DNA from: Sulfitobacter sp. S223
Lineage (GTDB): Bacteria > Pseudomonadota > Alphaproteobacteria > Rhodobacterales > Rhodobacteraceae
NCBI RefSeq assembly: GCF_025143825.1
Contig: NZ_CP083560.1
Location: forward strand, 2,108,001-2,172,000
Length of the DNA stretch: 64,000 nt
Direction of reading: 5' to 3'
The first letter of the stretch is position 1. The number at the start of each line of letters is the position of its first letter. The position numbers and the translations under genes were made by a program. The notes beneath the pieces were generated by a model, which was given only the letters and a program-made list of their open reading frames with translations, searched no databases and was not told where the DNA came from. Positions 1 through 8,456 of this stretch are shown here, in pieces.

Positions 1-301
1 AGCCGTCATGTTCGTAAAAGTTCTTGTCCTCGGCAGAGATAAACGCCTGCTTCACCAGCGCGGGGATCGTGTTGGCGGGCGCAAACAAACGCCGCTCTTG
101 CGCAAATTCGTCAATCAACCGGCCCTGCCCTGAATAAATGCGGCTGATGGTCGGCGGCGTGTAGGACGCAAGGGATTCGTGGCTTGGCAAATCGCGCCCG
201 TACATCCAGAAAACCGCACCAATCGTCAGCGCCACAATGCCTATGGACATCGTGAGGGTGGTGAAAATACCACCGAAGAAGGAAAGGATCATCCGAAACA
301 C
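1..301 (-). CDS. mrcA: Penicillin-binding protein 1A, N-terminal fragment (gene runs off the window)
   Basis: First 100 codons of a class A penicillin-binding protein, which polymerises and cross-links peptidoglycan at the outer face of the inner membrane. Residues 6-34 form a hydrophobic signal anchor, and the start of the GT51 transglycosylase domain is visible at residues 89-100, where the SAEDKNFYEHDG motif carries the catalytic glutamate (E91). A GTG start at 301 is chosen because AGGAG lies 9 bases before it; the ATG at 292 would be 18 bases from that site. The gene follows an amidase gene in the same direction, a cell-wall pairing common in this family. The transpeptidase domain lies outside the window. 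Confidence 0.9.
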   Translation of the reverse strand, partial: MFRMILSFFGGIFTTLTMSIGIVALTIGAVFWMYGRDLPSHESLASYTPPTISRIYSGQGRLIDEFAQERRLFAPANTIPALVKQAFISAEDKNFYEHDG

Positions 302-439
302 GCGCGACAGCTCCTGTATGGCTGTTTGATTAGCCTCTTCCTATACGCGCAAAGGGCGGGATGGTCAAAAGGCAAGCGCGGGGAATAAGGGCGAAACATC
401 GCCTAAAAAATATAGGCGGTATAAGCCTCTACCGACTGG

Positions 440-1654
440 TTATTGGCGCACCAGAGCGGCCCTTGCCGCATCCGCATCACGCCAGATCAGAACCGCTTGT
501 GCTATGCCTTGCGCCATGGTCTGACGCCAGACTGGATCGCTGATATTGGCCAGATCACGGTCAGAGCTGAGAAAGCCGATTTCGATCAAAACCGAAGGGA
601 TATCGGCAGACTTGAGCACCGAGAATCCTGCTTCGCGCAGCGGATGGCGGTTCATCGGGCCGCCCGCCCCCGCCATGCCCTCTGCCAGCGTCATGGCAAG
701 TGCGGCTGAACGTGGGCCGGTTTCCTGTCTTGCAAGGTCCAGTAGGACCTGCGCCACCTGATCATCCGATCCGGTCAAATCGGCCCCCGCAATGATGTCA
801 GAGCGGTTGTGCCGAGAGGCCAGATGTTCTGTCGCGGTATCGCTGGCGTCATCCGATAGGGTATAAACAGTCGCCCCGCGCGCGCCGCCTTGGCTAAGAA
901 TGTCGGCATGCAAAGAGATAAAAAGATCGCCCTGCGTCTGGTGGGCAATCGCCACGCGAGTCTCAAGGGCGACGAACACATCCTCTTCGCGGGTCAGCAC
1001 CACTTCGACGCCTGCACGGCGAAGGGAATCAGCCAATGTTCGGGCAAAGCTCAGCATGAGTTGCTTTTCGCTCACACCGTTCCGTTCGGCCCCTGGATCG
1101 ACACCTCCGTGACCGGGGTCAAGCACAACGGTAAACCGATCGGCACCGGGACGCGGCGGTGGCGGTGCGCGCAGGAATGCCGGTGTCCAGTTGGGATCAA
1201 TCGGCGCGCCGGAGTTTTCGGCAAATACCTCTGGTGCGACCTTTTTCAATGAAATTTCAAGGGTTGCGCGGCCACTATTGGGGTCAACCGGCATTCCGAT
1301 TTCCTGTGGCAGCATCGGCTCTGCCAGATCAGCCACCAACCGCGACCACCCGGGCTGGAACGCGCCGAACCGCACAGCGCTGATGCGACCGGTCGTGCCC
1401 AACAGGCTGGCGCTGCGCAGGCCGTCAAAATCCACTTCCCGAAAATCAACCACCAGCCGCGCGGGATCATCCAGCGTAAAGACGCGAAACGGCACGCCTT
1501 GTGACAGCCGAAGCGTCAGGTCAGTGCGCCCCCACCAGCCATCGGCAATACTGCTGGCCGATGCATCCACCCGTGCAAGCGCGCTCAACTCTTGCGCAGC
1601 GACTTGAGAAGACGCCCACAACGCACAGAAAATACTTAGCAAAAATCGTTTCAT
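440..1654 (-). CDS. amiC: N-acetylmuramoyl-L-alanine amidase, AMIN plus Amidase_3
   Basis: Periplasmic zinc amidase that cuts stem peptides off glycan strands during cell separation. It has 404 residues. Residues 1-20 are a signal peptide ending near AAAQ-like residues, about 30-140 form an AMIN targeting domain, and about 175-395 form the Amidase_3 catalytic domain. Visible zinc and catalytic motifs are LDPGHGG, SEKQ, SLHAD and IEIGFLSS. The start at 1654 has GGAG 5 bases upstream and opens directly into the signal peptide; an in-frame ATG at 1669 would add five residues and spoil it. The stop is 138 bases from the mrcA start on the same strand, so an amiC-mrcA operon is likely. Confidence 0.93.
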   Translation of the reverse strand: MKRFLLSIFCALWASSQVAAQELSALARVDASASSIADGWWGRTDLTLRLSQGVPFRVFTLDDPARLVVDFREVDFDGLRSASLLGTTGRISAVRFGAFQPGWSRLVADLAEPMLPQEIGMPVDPNSGRATLEISLKKVAPEVFAENSGAPIDPNWTPAFLRAPPPPRPGADRFTVVLDPGHGGVDPGAERNGVSEKQLMLSFARTLADSLRRAGVEVVLTREEDVFVALETRVAIAHQTQGDLFISLHADILSQGGARGATVYTLSDDASDTATEHLASRHNRSDIIAGADLTGSDDQVAQVLLDLARQETGPRSAALAMTLAEGMAGAGGPMNRHPLREAGFSVLKSADIPSVLIEIGFLSSDRDLANISDPVWRQTMAQGIAQAVLIWRDADAARAALVRQ

Positions 1655-1731
1655 CACCGCTCCGGCCACTGCTTCTTTATGTGGCGCTTTGGCCGGAGCC
1701 TATCATTCAATGCAAGGCTTGGTCCAGCGTC

Positions 1732-2874
1732 TCAGCGGGACTGCATGAACGCCGCAAGCCGCGCCAGACCCTCGCGGATATCCGCTGTGCTGCGCGCGTA
1801 GGAAAAGCGCAGCGTCGTGTGGCCGCGCACAGGATCAAAATCCAGTCCCGGTGTGACGGAAACGCCCGCCTTTTCCAGAATTTCGGCTGCCAGCGCGCGG
1901 CTGTCATCGGTGATCCCGCTGACATCGGCGTAAACGTAAAACGCGCCATCTGGCGGAGCAATCCGGTCGAAACCCGCGCGCGGCAGTCCCTCCAGCATCA
2001 ACGCACGGTTGGCGCGGTAAACGTCCATATTTGCTTGCAATTCGTCTTCGCAATCCATCGCGGCCAATGCAGCAACCTGAGACGCGTGCGGCGCACAAAT
2101 GAACATGTTCTGGGCGATCCGTTCCACCACCCTCACCTGATCTTCGGGCACCACCATCCAGCCAACCCGCCAACCCGTCATCGAGAAATATTTGGAAAAA
2201 CTGTTGATGACATAGGTTTCGTCGGTGACCTGCAGGGCGCTCACGGCTTTCTTGTCGTATTCAATGCCGTGGTAAATCTCGTCCGAGATGAAAGACGCGC
2301 CGCTTTCATGGCACGCACCGATCAGCGCAGACATGGCACCGTGATCCAGCATTGTGCCCGTCGGATTGGCCGGAGACGCGACAAGAAGCCCACGCAAATC
2401 CAAACCGGCAAAATCGGATGGTACCGGCTGATAGCGATTTCCGGGGGCGGCAGGCAGATCAACCGGCTGCATACCGAGTGCGCCAAGGATCTGGCGATAG
2501 CTGGGGTAGCCCGGCGCGCCGATACCAACGCGGTCACCGCTGTCAAAAAGCGCCGTAAACGCAAGTATGAAGCCCCCAGAAGAACCGGAGGTGATCACCA
2601 CACGGTTGGGGTCAAGATCGACGTTGTACCAGTCGCCGTACATGCGTGCGACACGTGCGCGCAGGGCCGGAAGCCCCAATGCAACGGTATACCCCAACGG
2701 GCCGTCATTCATCGCGCGGCTCAGTGCCGCCGAAGCCCCTTTCGGCGCACCTGTACCGGGCTGCCCAACCTCCATATGGATAATATGACGGCCCGCAGCT
2801 TCGGCCGCGGCGGCGGCCTGCATGACGTCCATCACAATAAAGGGATCAACCTCGGATCGGCTTGAATTTCGCAT
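1732..2874 (-). CDS. Pyridoxal-phosphate aminotransferase, class I/II
   Basis: Cytosolic PLP enzyme of 380 residues from the aspartate-aminotransferase fold family; the amino acid substrate cannot be read from sequence. Visible landmarks are the SPANPTG segment (N170), SDEIY (D198, pairs with the cofactor nitrogen) and the Schiff-base lysine in SFSKYFSMTG (K228), followed by the WRVGW stretch. The start at 2874 has AGGAG 7 bases upstream; longer in-frame readings to 2940 lack a ribosome site and would run across the start of the divergent protease gene. Only 23 bases separate the two divergent start codons, so the promoter of each must lie inside the other's coding sequence. Confidence 0.9.
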   Translation of the reverse strand: MRNSSRSEVDPFIVMDVMQAAAAAEAAGRHIIHMEVGQPGTGAPKGASAALSRAMNDGPLGYTVALGLPALRARVARMYGDWYNVDLDPNRVVITSGSSGGFILAFTALFDSGDRVGIGAPGYPSYRQILGALGMQPVDLPAAPGNRYQPVPSDFAGLDLRGLLVASPANPTGTMLDHGAMSALIGACHESGASFISDEIYHGIEYDKKAVSALQVTDETYVINSFSKYFSMTGWRVGWMVVPEDQVRVVERIAQNMFICAPHASQVAALAAMDCEDELQANMDVYRANRALMLEGLPRAGFDRIAPPDGAFYVYADVSGITDDSRALAAEILEKAGVSVTPGLDFDPVRGHTTLRFSYARSTADIREGLARLAAFMQSR

Positions 2875-2897
2875 GTCAGCTCTCCTACAGTGGGTCC

Positions 2898-4229
2898 ATG
2901 CGCTTTGCCCTGAACAACCTTGTCCCGTCAATAGCAGCAATGCTCATCGTAGCGCTGTTCGCTGTGCCCGCGCAGGCCATCGGTCTGCTGCGTGATGCGG
3001 ATATGGAATACGCGCTGAAACAGATTGCCGCCCCCATTCTCAGGTCGGCAGGTTTAAGCCCGCAGCGGGTGAAAATTCTGGTGGTCAACGACAGCACCCT
3101 GAACGCCTTCGTTGTCAGCAACGACGCGATCTTCATCCACTACGGTCTGATAAACAAACTTGATAATGCGCCAATGCTGCAAGGGATCATCGCCCATGAG
3201 GCCGCCCATATCGCTAACGGCCACATCGCGCGCCGTCTTGGTAATCTGGCAAATTCGCGCACCATTACAGGCTTGGGTCTGGCGCTGGCCGCGGCTGCTG
3301 CTGCTTCTGGCAACGGGGCTGCGGCGTCCGGGATCGCCATCGGCTCGTCCACCTCTGCCAAGCGGGCATTTCTGTCGCACACCCGCGCCGAGGAAGCTTC
3401 GGCTGATCAATCCGGTATTCGCTACATGAAGTCCGCAGGCGCATCACCGCAGGGATTGCTGGACACGCTGAACATGTTTGCCGGTCAGGAAACATTAAGC
3501 GTGGGTCGGCAGGACCCGTATATGCGGTCCCATCCCCTAAGCCGTGACCGCGTGCGTGCGGTAGCGGGATATGTCGCAAGCTATGGGACACTGCCTGAAA
3601 ACCCGACCGCCGAATACTGGTTCGCACGCCTGCAAGGCAAGATCACCGCCTACACCCGCGCGCCGAACTGGACGCTGCGCAGGCTTGGGTCAGAACGCTA
3701 TGCGGATGTGCGCGCCCTGCGCGAAGCCATTGCAGAGCATCGCAATTCCCGTACCAAAAAAGCACTGGCAGCCATTGATCGCGGCATCGCGGCGCGCCCG
3801 AAAGACCCGTTCCTGCGGGATCAGAAAGGCCAGATCTTGTTGGAATCCCGGAACTTTGCCGCCGCTGCGCAGACATACGCCAGCGCGGTCCAGCGTGCGC
3901 CGAATGATCCGCTGGTGCTGTCGGGCTATGGCCGTGCGCTGCTGGCTGCGGGTCAGACAAAGCAGGCACTTGCTGCGCTCGAGAAATCGCGCCGTCAGGA
4001 TTACCGCGATGGATCAATGCTGCGTGATCTTGCCACCGCCTATGCCAAGACCGGACAAACCGGCATGGCCGCCCTTGTCACCGCAGAGCGCTATGCGCTT
4101 TCCGGACGGCTGAAAGATGCCGGAATACATGCCAAACGCGCCTCTGGCCTGCTGGGTGAGGGCTCCGGCCCTTGGCAGCGGGCCCAAGATGTGTTGATTG
4201 CCTCCCAACGTGCCGCAAAACGAAAGTGA
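2898..4229 (+). CDS. M48 family metalloprotease with C-terminal TPR repeats (BepA-like)
   Basis: Secreted or periplasmic zinc protease of 443 residues. Residues 1-27 form a signal peptide. The M48 active site is the HEAAH motif at 100-104, with the third ligand expected in the EEASADQSG stretch near 170. Residues about 290-420 are helical and repeat-like, matching the TPR region of BepA/YfgC, which checks outer-membrane protein assembly. The ATG at 2898 is chosen because it opens the signal peptide; an upstream in-frame ATG at 2862 would overlap the divergent aminotransferase. The stop is 8 bases before the DsbA-type gene, so the two are probably cotranscribed as an envelope quality-control pair. 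Confidence 0.9.
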   Translation: MRFALNNLVPSIAAMLIVALFAVPAQAIGLLRDADMEYALKQIAAPILRSAGLSPQRVKILVVNDSTLNAFVVSNDAIFIHYGLINKLDNAPMLQGIIAHEAAHIANGHIARRLGNLANSRTITGLGLALAAAAAASGNGAAASGIAIGSSTSAKRAFLSHTRAEEASADQSGIRYMKSAGASPQGLLDTLNMFAGQETLSVGRQDPYMRSHPLSRDRVRAVAGYVASYGTLPENPTAEYWFARLQGKITAYTRAPNWTLRRLGSERYADVRALREAIAEHRNSRTKKALAAIDRGIAARPKDPFLRDQKGQILLESRNFAAAAQTYASAVQRAPNDPLVLSGYGRALLAAGQTKQALAALEKSRRQDYRDGSMLRDLATAYAKTGQTGMAALVTAERYALSGRLKDAGIHAKRASGLLGEGSGPWQRAQDVLIASQRAAKRK

Positions 4230-4237
4230 ACCAAGCT

Positions 4238-4981
4238 ATGAAACGCCTTATCGCAACCACCGCCCTTCTGGGCAGCCTCGCAACAGGCGCATTTGCTGCC
4301 GACCTCAAAGAAATGACAGATGCCGAGCGGGCATTGTTCCGCGCCGAAGTTCGGTCCTATTTGATGGAAAATCCCGAAGTCATCATGCAAGCTGTCGAAG
4401 TTTTGCAGCAGCGTGAACAACAGCAACAGCTGCGCGCCGACTTTGATCTGGTCACCGAGAACGCCGAGGCAATCTTTAACGACGGGTATTCTTATGTTGG
4501 CGGCAATCCGGAAGGCGACATCGTGTTGGTCGAATTCCTGGATTATCGCTGTGGCTATTGCCGCAAGGCCCACGACGAAGTCGCTGAATTGCTTGAAAAA
4601 GACGGCAATATCAAACTGATCGTGAAAGAGCTGCCAATTCTGGGCGATGCGTCTGTGCTGGCCTCTCGCTTTGCCGTGGCGGTCAAACAGGTGGCGGGCG
4701 ACGAGAGCTACAAAGCCGTCGGCGATGCGCTGATGAGCTTTAAGGGCGACGTCACGATGCCTTCGTTGCAACGTCTGGGCAAGACCTTCGGTCTGGACAT
4801 GGAAGCGATCGAAGCACGTATGAACAGCGACGAAGTCACTGCCGAGATTTCACAAACCCGTGCGCTGGCCAGTGTTCTGGCAATCACAGGCACGCCGACG
4901 TTCGTGATGAAGGATGAAATGCTGCGTGGCTACCTGCCACTGGAGCAGATGCAGGCGATTGTTGCTGACAAACGCGGCTAA
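4238..4981 (+). CDS. DsbA-family thiol:disulfide oxidoreductase
   Basis: Periplasmic thioredoxin-fold protein of 247 residues. Residues 1-20 are a signal peptide, 25-85 a charged helical N-terminal extension (QREQQQQL region) like that of ScsC-type proteins, and from about 90 a DsbA-type thioredoxin domain. The redox motif C105-G-Y-C108 follows FLDYR, and the cis-proline loop is TGTPTFV. The helical extension may mediate oligomers, as in ScsC; this is inference. It follows the M48 protease gene by 8 bases. The ATG at 4238 is the only one that starts the signal peptide. Confidence 0.9.
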   Translation: MKRLIATTALLGSLATGAFAADLKEMTDAERALFRAEVRSYLMENPEVIMQAVEVLQQREQQQQLRADFDLVTENAEAIFNDGYSYVGGNPEGDIVLVEFLDYRCGYCRKAHDEVAELLEKDGNIKLIVKELPILGDASVLASRFAVAVKQVAGDESYKAVGDALMSFKGDVTMPSLQRLGKTFGLDMEAIEARMNSDEVTAEISQTRALASVLAITGTPTFVMKDEMLRGYLPLEQMQAIVADKRG

Positions 4982-4990
4982 ATGACAGAC

Positions 4991-5021
4991 GGGCCGTTGC
5001 TGCAATCTGTGGCAACGGCCC
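4991..5021. terminator. Perfect 10-bp hairpin between convergent genes
   Basis: Inverted repeat GGGCCGTTGC / GCAACGGCCC around an 11-base loop, placed between the ends of the DsbA-type gene and the glycosyltransferase gene. No T-tract follows on either strand, so it is either a weak intrinsic terminator or an mRNA 3' end stabiliser. Confidence 0.5.
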
Positions 5022-5033
5022 AAGTGCGGATTG

Positions 5034-5906
5034 CTAGATCGCGCCGATAAACCGTTCCGGTAATTGATACTGTGTGTCAAACTCGGGCCGGTTGAATTCA
5101 TAATATCCCGTTTCACCGCGCGCTTTGAACGAACGGTGCATCCGCTTGCGGATAAAACCCAGATTAAACCCGTCTACCAGTTTGCGCTCTGCGAAGCCTT
5201 CAAAGATTGCGCGGTCTTCGCCGCGTGCCGATGCAAACCAGTGCCGCCCTATTGACGTTCCTTTGATGTCATCACCCATCTCTTGCGTCACCGAATTACG
5301 TCGATCCATCGCGCCATTGTACTGGTCAAAGTCGCAGAACTTCAGGTGAAACAGATACAGCTCATCCGGCGTGTGCAACTTCGGATACTGGGAAAAATGC
5401 CCGCCCCGCGAAATCTTGGCCGCGGCCGATACCACGCAAGGTTTCGAGTAATGCGGCGCAGGACGCACATAGCGACGTGGCCCGATGATGTGATCCCCAA
5501 TGGCATCAGGTTCAATATCAATGCGGTGGATCACCTCCAGCCCCAAAGGGGTTAGCACGCGCTTCTCTGGTGCAGCCTCAAGATACTCTAAAAGGGTCAT
5601 ACCCTTGTCCGGGTCCACCACCACCAGTTCATCCACATCGCCGACCACCACATGGCGGTAATACTTGCGCAGGCCGCCGACCAGATTGTTCAGAAGGCCC
5701 CAGCGTTTGACATCGAAATTCTTGTGCGGATCACCGGGGATGCCGATGATGTTGCAGCCCGCTGCCAGCTCGGCCACTTCCGTGCCGTAGCCGTGATTGA
5801 TGACATAACAATTCTGGCGGCCCAATGTGTCGCCGTAGTGCTTCAACCACGCTTTAAGAAAAAACGCGTCATCGCGCACCATTGTGACTGCCGCTGCTGT
5901 TTGCAT
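5034..5906 (-). CDS. Glycosyltransferase family 2/92-like protein
   Basis: Protein of 290 residues that resembles the bacterial GT2/GT92-type transferases. The N-terminus reads TMVRDDAFFLKAWLKHYG, the typical opening in which the enzyme describes the donor nucleotide pocket, and the metal-binding D-x-D is VGDVDE (D90, D92). No membrane segment is evident, so it probably works in the cytosol or at the inner face of the membrane on a polysaccharide or lipid acceptor. It is divergent from a sulfotransferase-like gene, 78 bases away. The donor and acceptor sugars cannot be told from sequence. Confidence 0.75.
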   Translation of the reverse strand: MQTAAAVTMVRDDAFFLKAWLKHYGDTLGRQNCYVINHGYGTEVAELAAGCNIIGIPGDPHKNFDVKRWGLLNNLVGGLRKYYRHVVVGDVDELVVVDPDKGMTLLEYLEAAPEKRVLTPLGLEVIHRIDIEPDAIGDHIIGPRRYVRPAPHYSKPCVVSAAAKISRGGHFSQYPKLHTPDELYLFHLKFCDFDQYNGAMDRRNSVTQEMGDDIKGTSIGRHWFASARGEDRAIFEGFAERKLVDGFNLGFIRKRMHRSFKARGETGYYEFNRPEFDTQYQLPERFIGAI

Positions 5907-5984
5907 GCCTCTTCCTTCTTTTCTTTCCCCGCCAGAGCCTACACACTGAGGGTTGCACCAGCACTAAGCCGCGAGAGACAAAAA

Positions 5985-6797
5985 ATGACAATGGCCCACG
6001 CCACCGACCCTTCCGGATTTAGTGAATTCTGTGCGCAAATGGCACCGGAGATGCGCGCAACGGGTTGGTATTTCCACAAAGCAGGCGATGGCCCCTTTGA
6101 CCGTTTTCAGGTGCTTGGGGAACGTGGCTGCGGCACAAACATTATCCGCAAGACAGTTCAGGACGCGCTGACAATCAAACGAACCGAGGCATTGGGTTGG
6201 AAGCACGCCGTCCCCGCGATGATCGCCCTGCCCCCTGGCTTTCTGACCATCTGCGCTGTGCGTGCGCCGGACAAATGGGCGCATTCGTTGTACAAGCGCC
6301 CGTGGCACGCAACAGCCGAGGTTCAATCCCGCAGCTTTGCAGACTTCCTGCGCGCACCGTGGGATTCCTACGTAGACAAGCTGGGCCATTTTGACGGGAT
6401 CGCCCCGCGCCTGCAGCCCCTCGGCCACACGCTCCAATGGGACCGTCACCCGATCACCGGCGCACCCTACGAAAACATCTTTGCGATGCGGAACCTCAAA
6501 CACCGCGCCCTGATGTCCCTGCCCGCCCGCGGAGGTTCTGTTGCCTATGTGTCGCTTGATGCGTTCAACGCGGACCCTCAGGGCTTTCTGAAGGATCTGA
6601 GCACACATTTCGGGCTGAGCCCGACCAAGCAAGGCTATAGCCCTGTAGAGCGGCGCATGGGCAACCGCTGGACACCCGAAGTAGAAGATCGCGCACCAGC
6701 GCCAGATGTTTGGAATGATAAAGATACCGCATGGATGCACAGCCAGCTTGATGCCCGGATTGAAGCGGCTCTGGGCTTCCATTCTCCGGCTGCCTGA
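5985..6797 (+). CDS. Sulfotransferase-like / unassigned 270-residue protein
   Basis: Not confidently recognised. Residues 45-52 (GERGCGTN) have the shape of the short glycine-rich phosphosulfate loop found in PAPS-dependent sulfotransferases and near the N-terminus where that loop usually sits; RMGNRW and the aromatic-rich C-terminal half are also compatible. No signal peptide or membrane segment. The ATG at 5985 follows GAGAG with suitable spacing; a much longer reading from 5652 is antisense to the glycosyltransferase and is rejected. Its divergent neighbour is a glycosyltransferase, so a role in modifying a surface glycan is a reasonable guess only. Confidence 0.55.
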   Translation: MTMAHATDPSGFSEFCAQMAPEMRATGWYFHKAGDGPFDRFQVLGERGCGTNIIRKTVQDALTIKRTEALGWKHAVPAMIALPPGFLTICAVRAPDKWAHSLYKRPWHATAEVQSRSFADFLRAPWDSYVDKLGHFDGIAPRLQPLGHTLQWDRHPITGAPYENIFAMRNLKHRALMSLPARGGSVAYVSLDAFNADPQGFLKDLSTHFGLSPTKQGYSPVERRMGNRWTPEVEDRAPAPDVWNDKDTAWMHSQLDARIEAALGFHSPAA

Positions 6798-6808
6798 CAC
6801 ACAGGAAA

Positions 6809-6839
6809 CAAAAAAGGCCTCCCGAAGGAGACCTTTTTC
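6809..6839. terminator. Bidirectional intrinsic terminator
   Basis: Stem AAAAAGGCCTCC / GGAGACCTTTTT with a CGAA tetraloop. The T-tract on the plus strand ends the sulfotransferase-like gene, and the complementary A-tract gives T residues for the minus-strand tRNA transcript coming the other way. Confidence 0.85.
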
Positions 6840-6849
6840 AAAGCAGCGG

Positions 6850-6926
6850 TGGCGCGGTTGACGGGGCTCGAACCCGCGACCCCCGGCGTGACAGGCCGGT
6901 ACTCTAACCATCTGAGCTACAACCGC
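6850..6926 (-). tRNA. tRNA-Asp (anticodon GTC), copy 1
   Basis: Cloverleaf of 77 bases on the minus strand including an encoded CCA. Acceptor stem GCGGTTG/CAACCGC, anticodon stem CCGGC/GCCGG around loop CTGTCAC (GTC reads GAC/GAT codons), T arm GCGGG-TTCGAGC-CCCGT. Differs from copy 2 at one D-loop position. Confidence 0.95.
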
Positions 6927-7460
6927 CCGCTGCATCTCCTCCGGCGGTTGCCGTCGAAGCGTTTGAGCGGGATAGGCCACAGGGTGATATGCGTCAAGAG
7001 CTTAGTTGACAGGTTCTGCGATTTCTTTTCAGTTTGTCTGCAAACGCGATCAGACTTGGTCGCCTCTCAGGTCAAATGCCGATCAATCGGCGGTCGTGAA
7101 AGTTGCGTGGCAACGGCATCACAGGCCACTGAAGCGTCCATACATGTGCATCCGTGTTCCCCCGCAAATCAGCTTGCAGACGGGTCCGGGCCCGCTTTGT
7201 CCGTGTGGTCGTGATAGCCGAACCAGACGCCTTCGCGACCTCTGCTCTGGTAAGGTTTGGGAAACTGACGTGTCTCACTCGCAGCATAGGTTTCCGTGCC
7301 GCCCATCGGCACCACCAGCCTTGATGCGATTTCAAAACTACAAGTGATTCCAAGGCAGCCACGGGAAAGGACGCATATGAAAAGCCCGGCCCGACGCACA
7401 CGCTCGAACAAGTACTAAGCCAACAGCCGTACAGGTTGAAACAAAGTTGAATTGGGAAAG
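6927..7460. other. Spacer between the two tRNA-Asp genes, no gene recognised
   Basis: About 530 bases. Short reading frames occur on both strands (for example 7006-7347 plus and 7169-7411 minus) but none has a convincing start with a ribosome site or a recognisable domain, so I call no gene. It presumably carries the promoter for the upstream end of the tRNA copy 1 transcript. Confidence 0.5.
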
Positions 7461-7537
7461 TGGCGCGGTTGACGGGGCTCGAACCCGCGACCCCCGGCGT
7501 GACAGGCCGGTACTCTAACCAGCTGAGCTACAACCGC
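7461..7537 (-). tRNA. tRNA-Asp (anticodon GTC), copy 2
   Basis: Cloverleaf of 77 bases with encoded CCA, identical to copy 1 except one D-loop base (G for A on the plus strand at the CATCTGAG/CAGCTGAG site). It sits 6 bases downstream of tRNA-Val(TAC) in the direction of transcription, so the two are likely processed from one precursor. Confidence 0.95.
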
Positions 7538-7543
7538 GCGATA

Positions 7544-7619
<76 letters not shown>

Positions 7620-7660
7620 GTGAGCGCGGGTTTAGACAAACAAATCAGCCATGGCAAGCC

Positions 7661-8236
7661 TCAATCGAGACGTTTTTGCACAGTATTTAAAACATGGTAG
7701 ATAACACCCTGCCCACCACCCATATTTGCAAGGTTCGCACGGCCTTTTCCGGTCGCAACAGCGCGTATCATACGTGACGTAATGCCATGGGTCACAAGCA
7801 CCGACGGGCCTGTGAGAGACGATAAAAAGCCCATACAGCGGGTTTCAAGGGCCTCAAATCCCTCCCCTTGGGGGGCGTCTTCGTAAAAATCCAGCGAGTC
7901 AGCAGTGCCGAGGTCGATCAGCCCCTGCGCCGCCAGATCTGATTTCATTCTACCGGCCCAGTCACCCATGCCGATTTCACGCAAGCGCGGGTCAGTGTGC
8001 ACCTCCTCAACCTGCCGCGAAAGGGCGATCGCCGCTGTCTCTACGGCGCGGCCCTGAGGGCTGCTGAATATCCGGAAGTTCCTGAGATCAATTCCGGCCA
8101 GAATCTCGGCCTGCCGCGCGGCTTGCTTGCGGCCCAATGCATTCAGCGGAGAATTGTAGGCACCCTGAAAGCGCCCTTGTGCGTTCCATTCTGTTTCACC
8201 GTGCCTGAGCACATAAAGTTCTGGATAAGATGTCAC
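7661..8236 (-). CDS. Histidine phosphatase family protein (phosphoglycerate-mutase fold)
   Basis: Protein of 191 residues with the RHGETEWN signature at residues 11-18, where H12 is the phospho-accepting histidine, and the second-half HGI motif (VTHGITSRMI) near residue 155. This fold covers phosphoglycerate mutases, cobalamin phosphatases and general sugar phosphatases; the substrate cannot be assigned here. I choose GTG at 8236 because AGGA sits 7 bases upstream; the TTG at 8242 is only 2 bases from that site. It lies between two valine tRNA genes and is probably its own unit. Confidence 0.88.
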   Translation of the reverse strand: MTSYPELYVLRHGETEWNAQGRFQGAYNSPLNALGRKQAARQAEILAGIDLRNFRIFSSPQGRAVETAAIALSRQVEEVHTDPRLREIGMGDWAGRMKSDLAAQGLIDLGTADSLDFYEDAPQGEGFEALETRCMGFLSSLTGPSVLVTHGITSRMIRAVATGKGRANLANMGGGQGVIYHVLNTVQKRLD

Positions 8237-8317
8237 CGGCAAGGTCCTGAATTTGATGCGTTATTCGAAACGGCGCTTGCCGCGCAGATCGGTAGTTCAA
8301 GAATTTTTCAAGAAGGG

Positions 8318-8392
8318 TGGTGGGTGATAAGAGATTTGAACTCCTGACATCTTCGATGTGAACGAAGCGCTCTACCACTGAGCTAATCACCC
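8318..8392 (-). tRNA. tRNA-Val (anticodon CAC)
   Basis: Cloverleaf of 75 bases with encoded CCA. Acceptor stem GGGTGAT/ATCACCC, anticodon loop TTCACAT within stem CTTCG/CGAAG, giving CAC for the GTG codon. The T stem AGGAG/CTCTT contains one G-U pair. It is distinct from the TAC isoacceptor 700 bases away. Confidence 0.93.
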
Positions 8393-8413
8393 GCTGACGG
8401 GGAGATAACTTTT

Positions 8414-8440
8414 TATGCCCCCCGCGACAAGGGGGGCATA
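8414..8440 (-). terminator. Strong hairpin after the HU-like gene
   Basis: Perfect 10-bp stem TATGCCCCCC / GGGGGGCATA with a 7-base loop, 17 bases beyond the stop of the HU-like gene on the minus strand. It is followed by A rather than T residues in that direction, so termination may need Rho or the hairpin may only protect the 3' end. Confidence 0.45.
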
Positions 8441-8456
8441 GTCGCCGAAACGGGCG

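Noticed and set aside
1501-2865. Open frame of 454 codons on the plus strand across the amidase and aminotransferase genes
   Set aside because: Antisense to two well-supported genes; composition (many R, H, Q) and lack of any domain are typical of a GC-rich shadow frame.
5652-5984. N-terminal extension of the sulfotransferase-like protein by 111 codons
   Set aside because: It is antisense to the glycosyltransferase gene, and a ribosome site marks the internal start at 5985.
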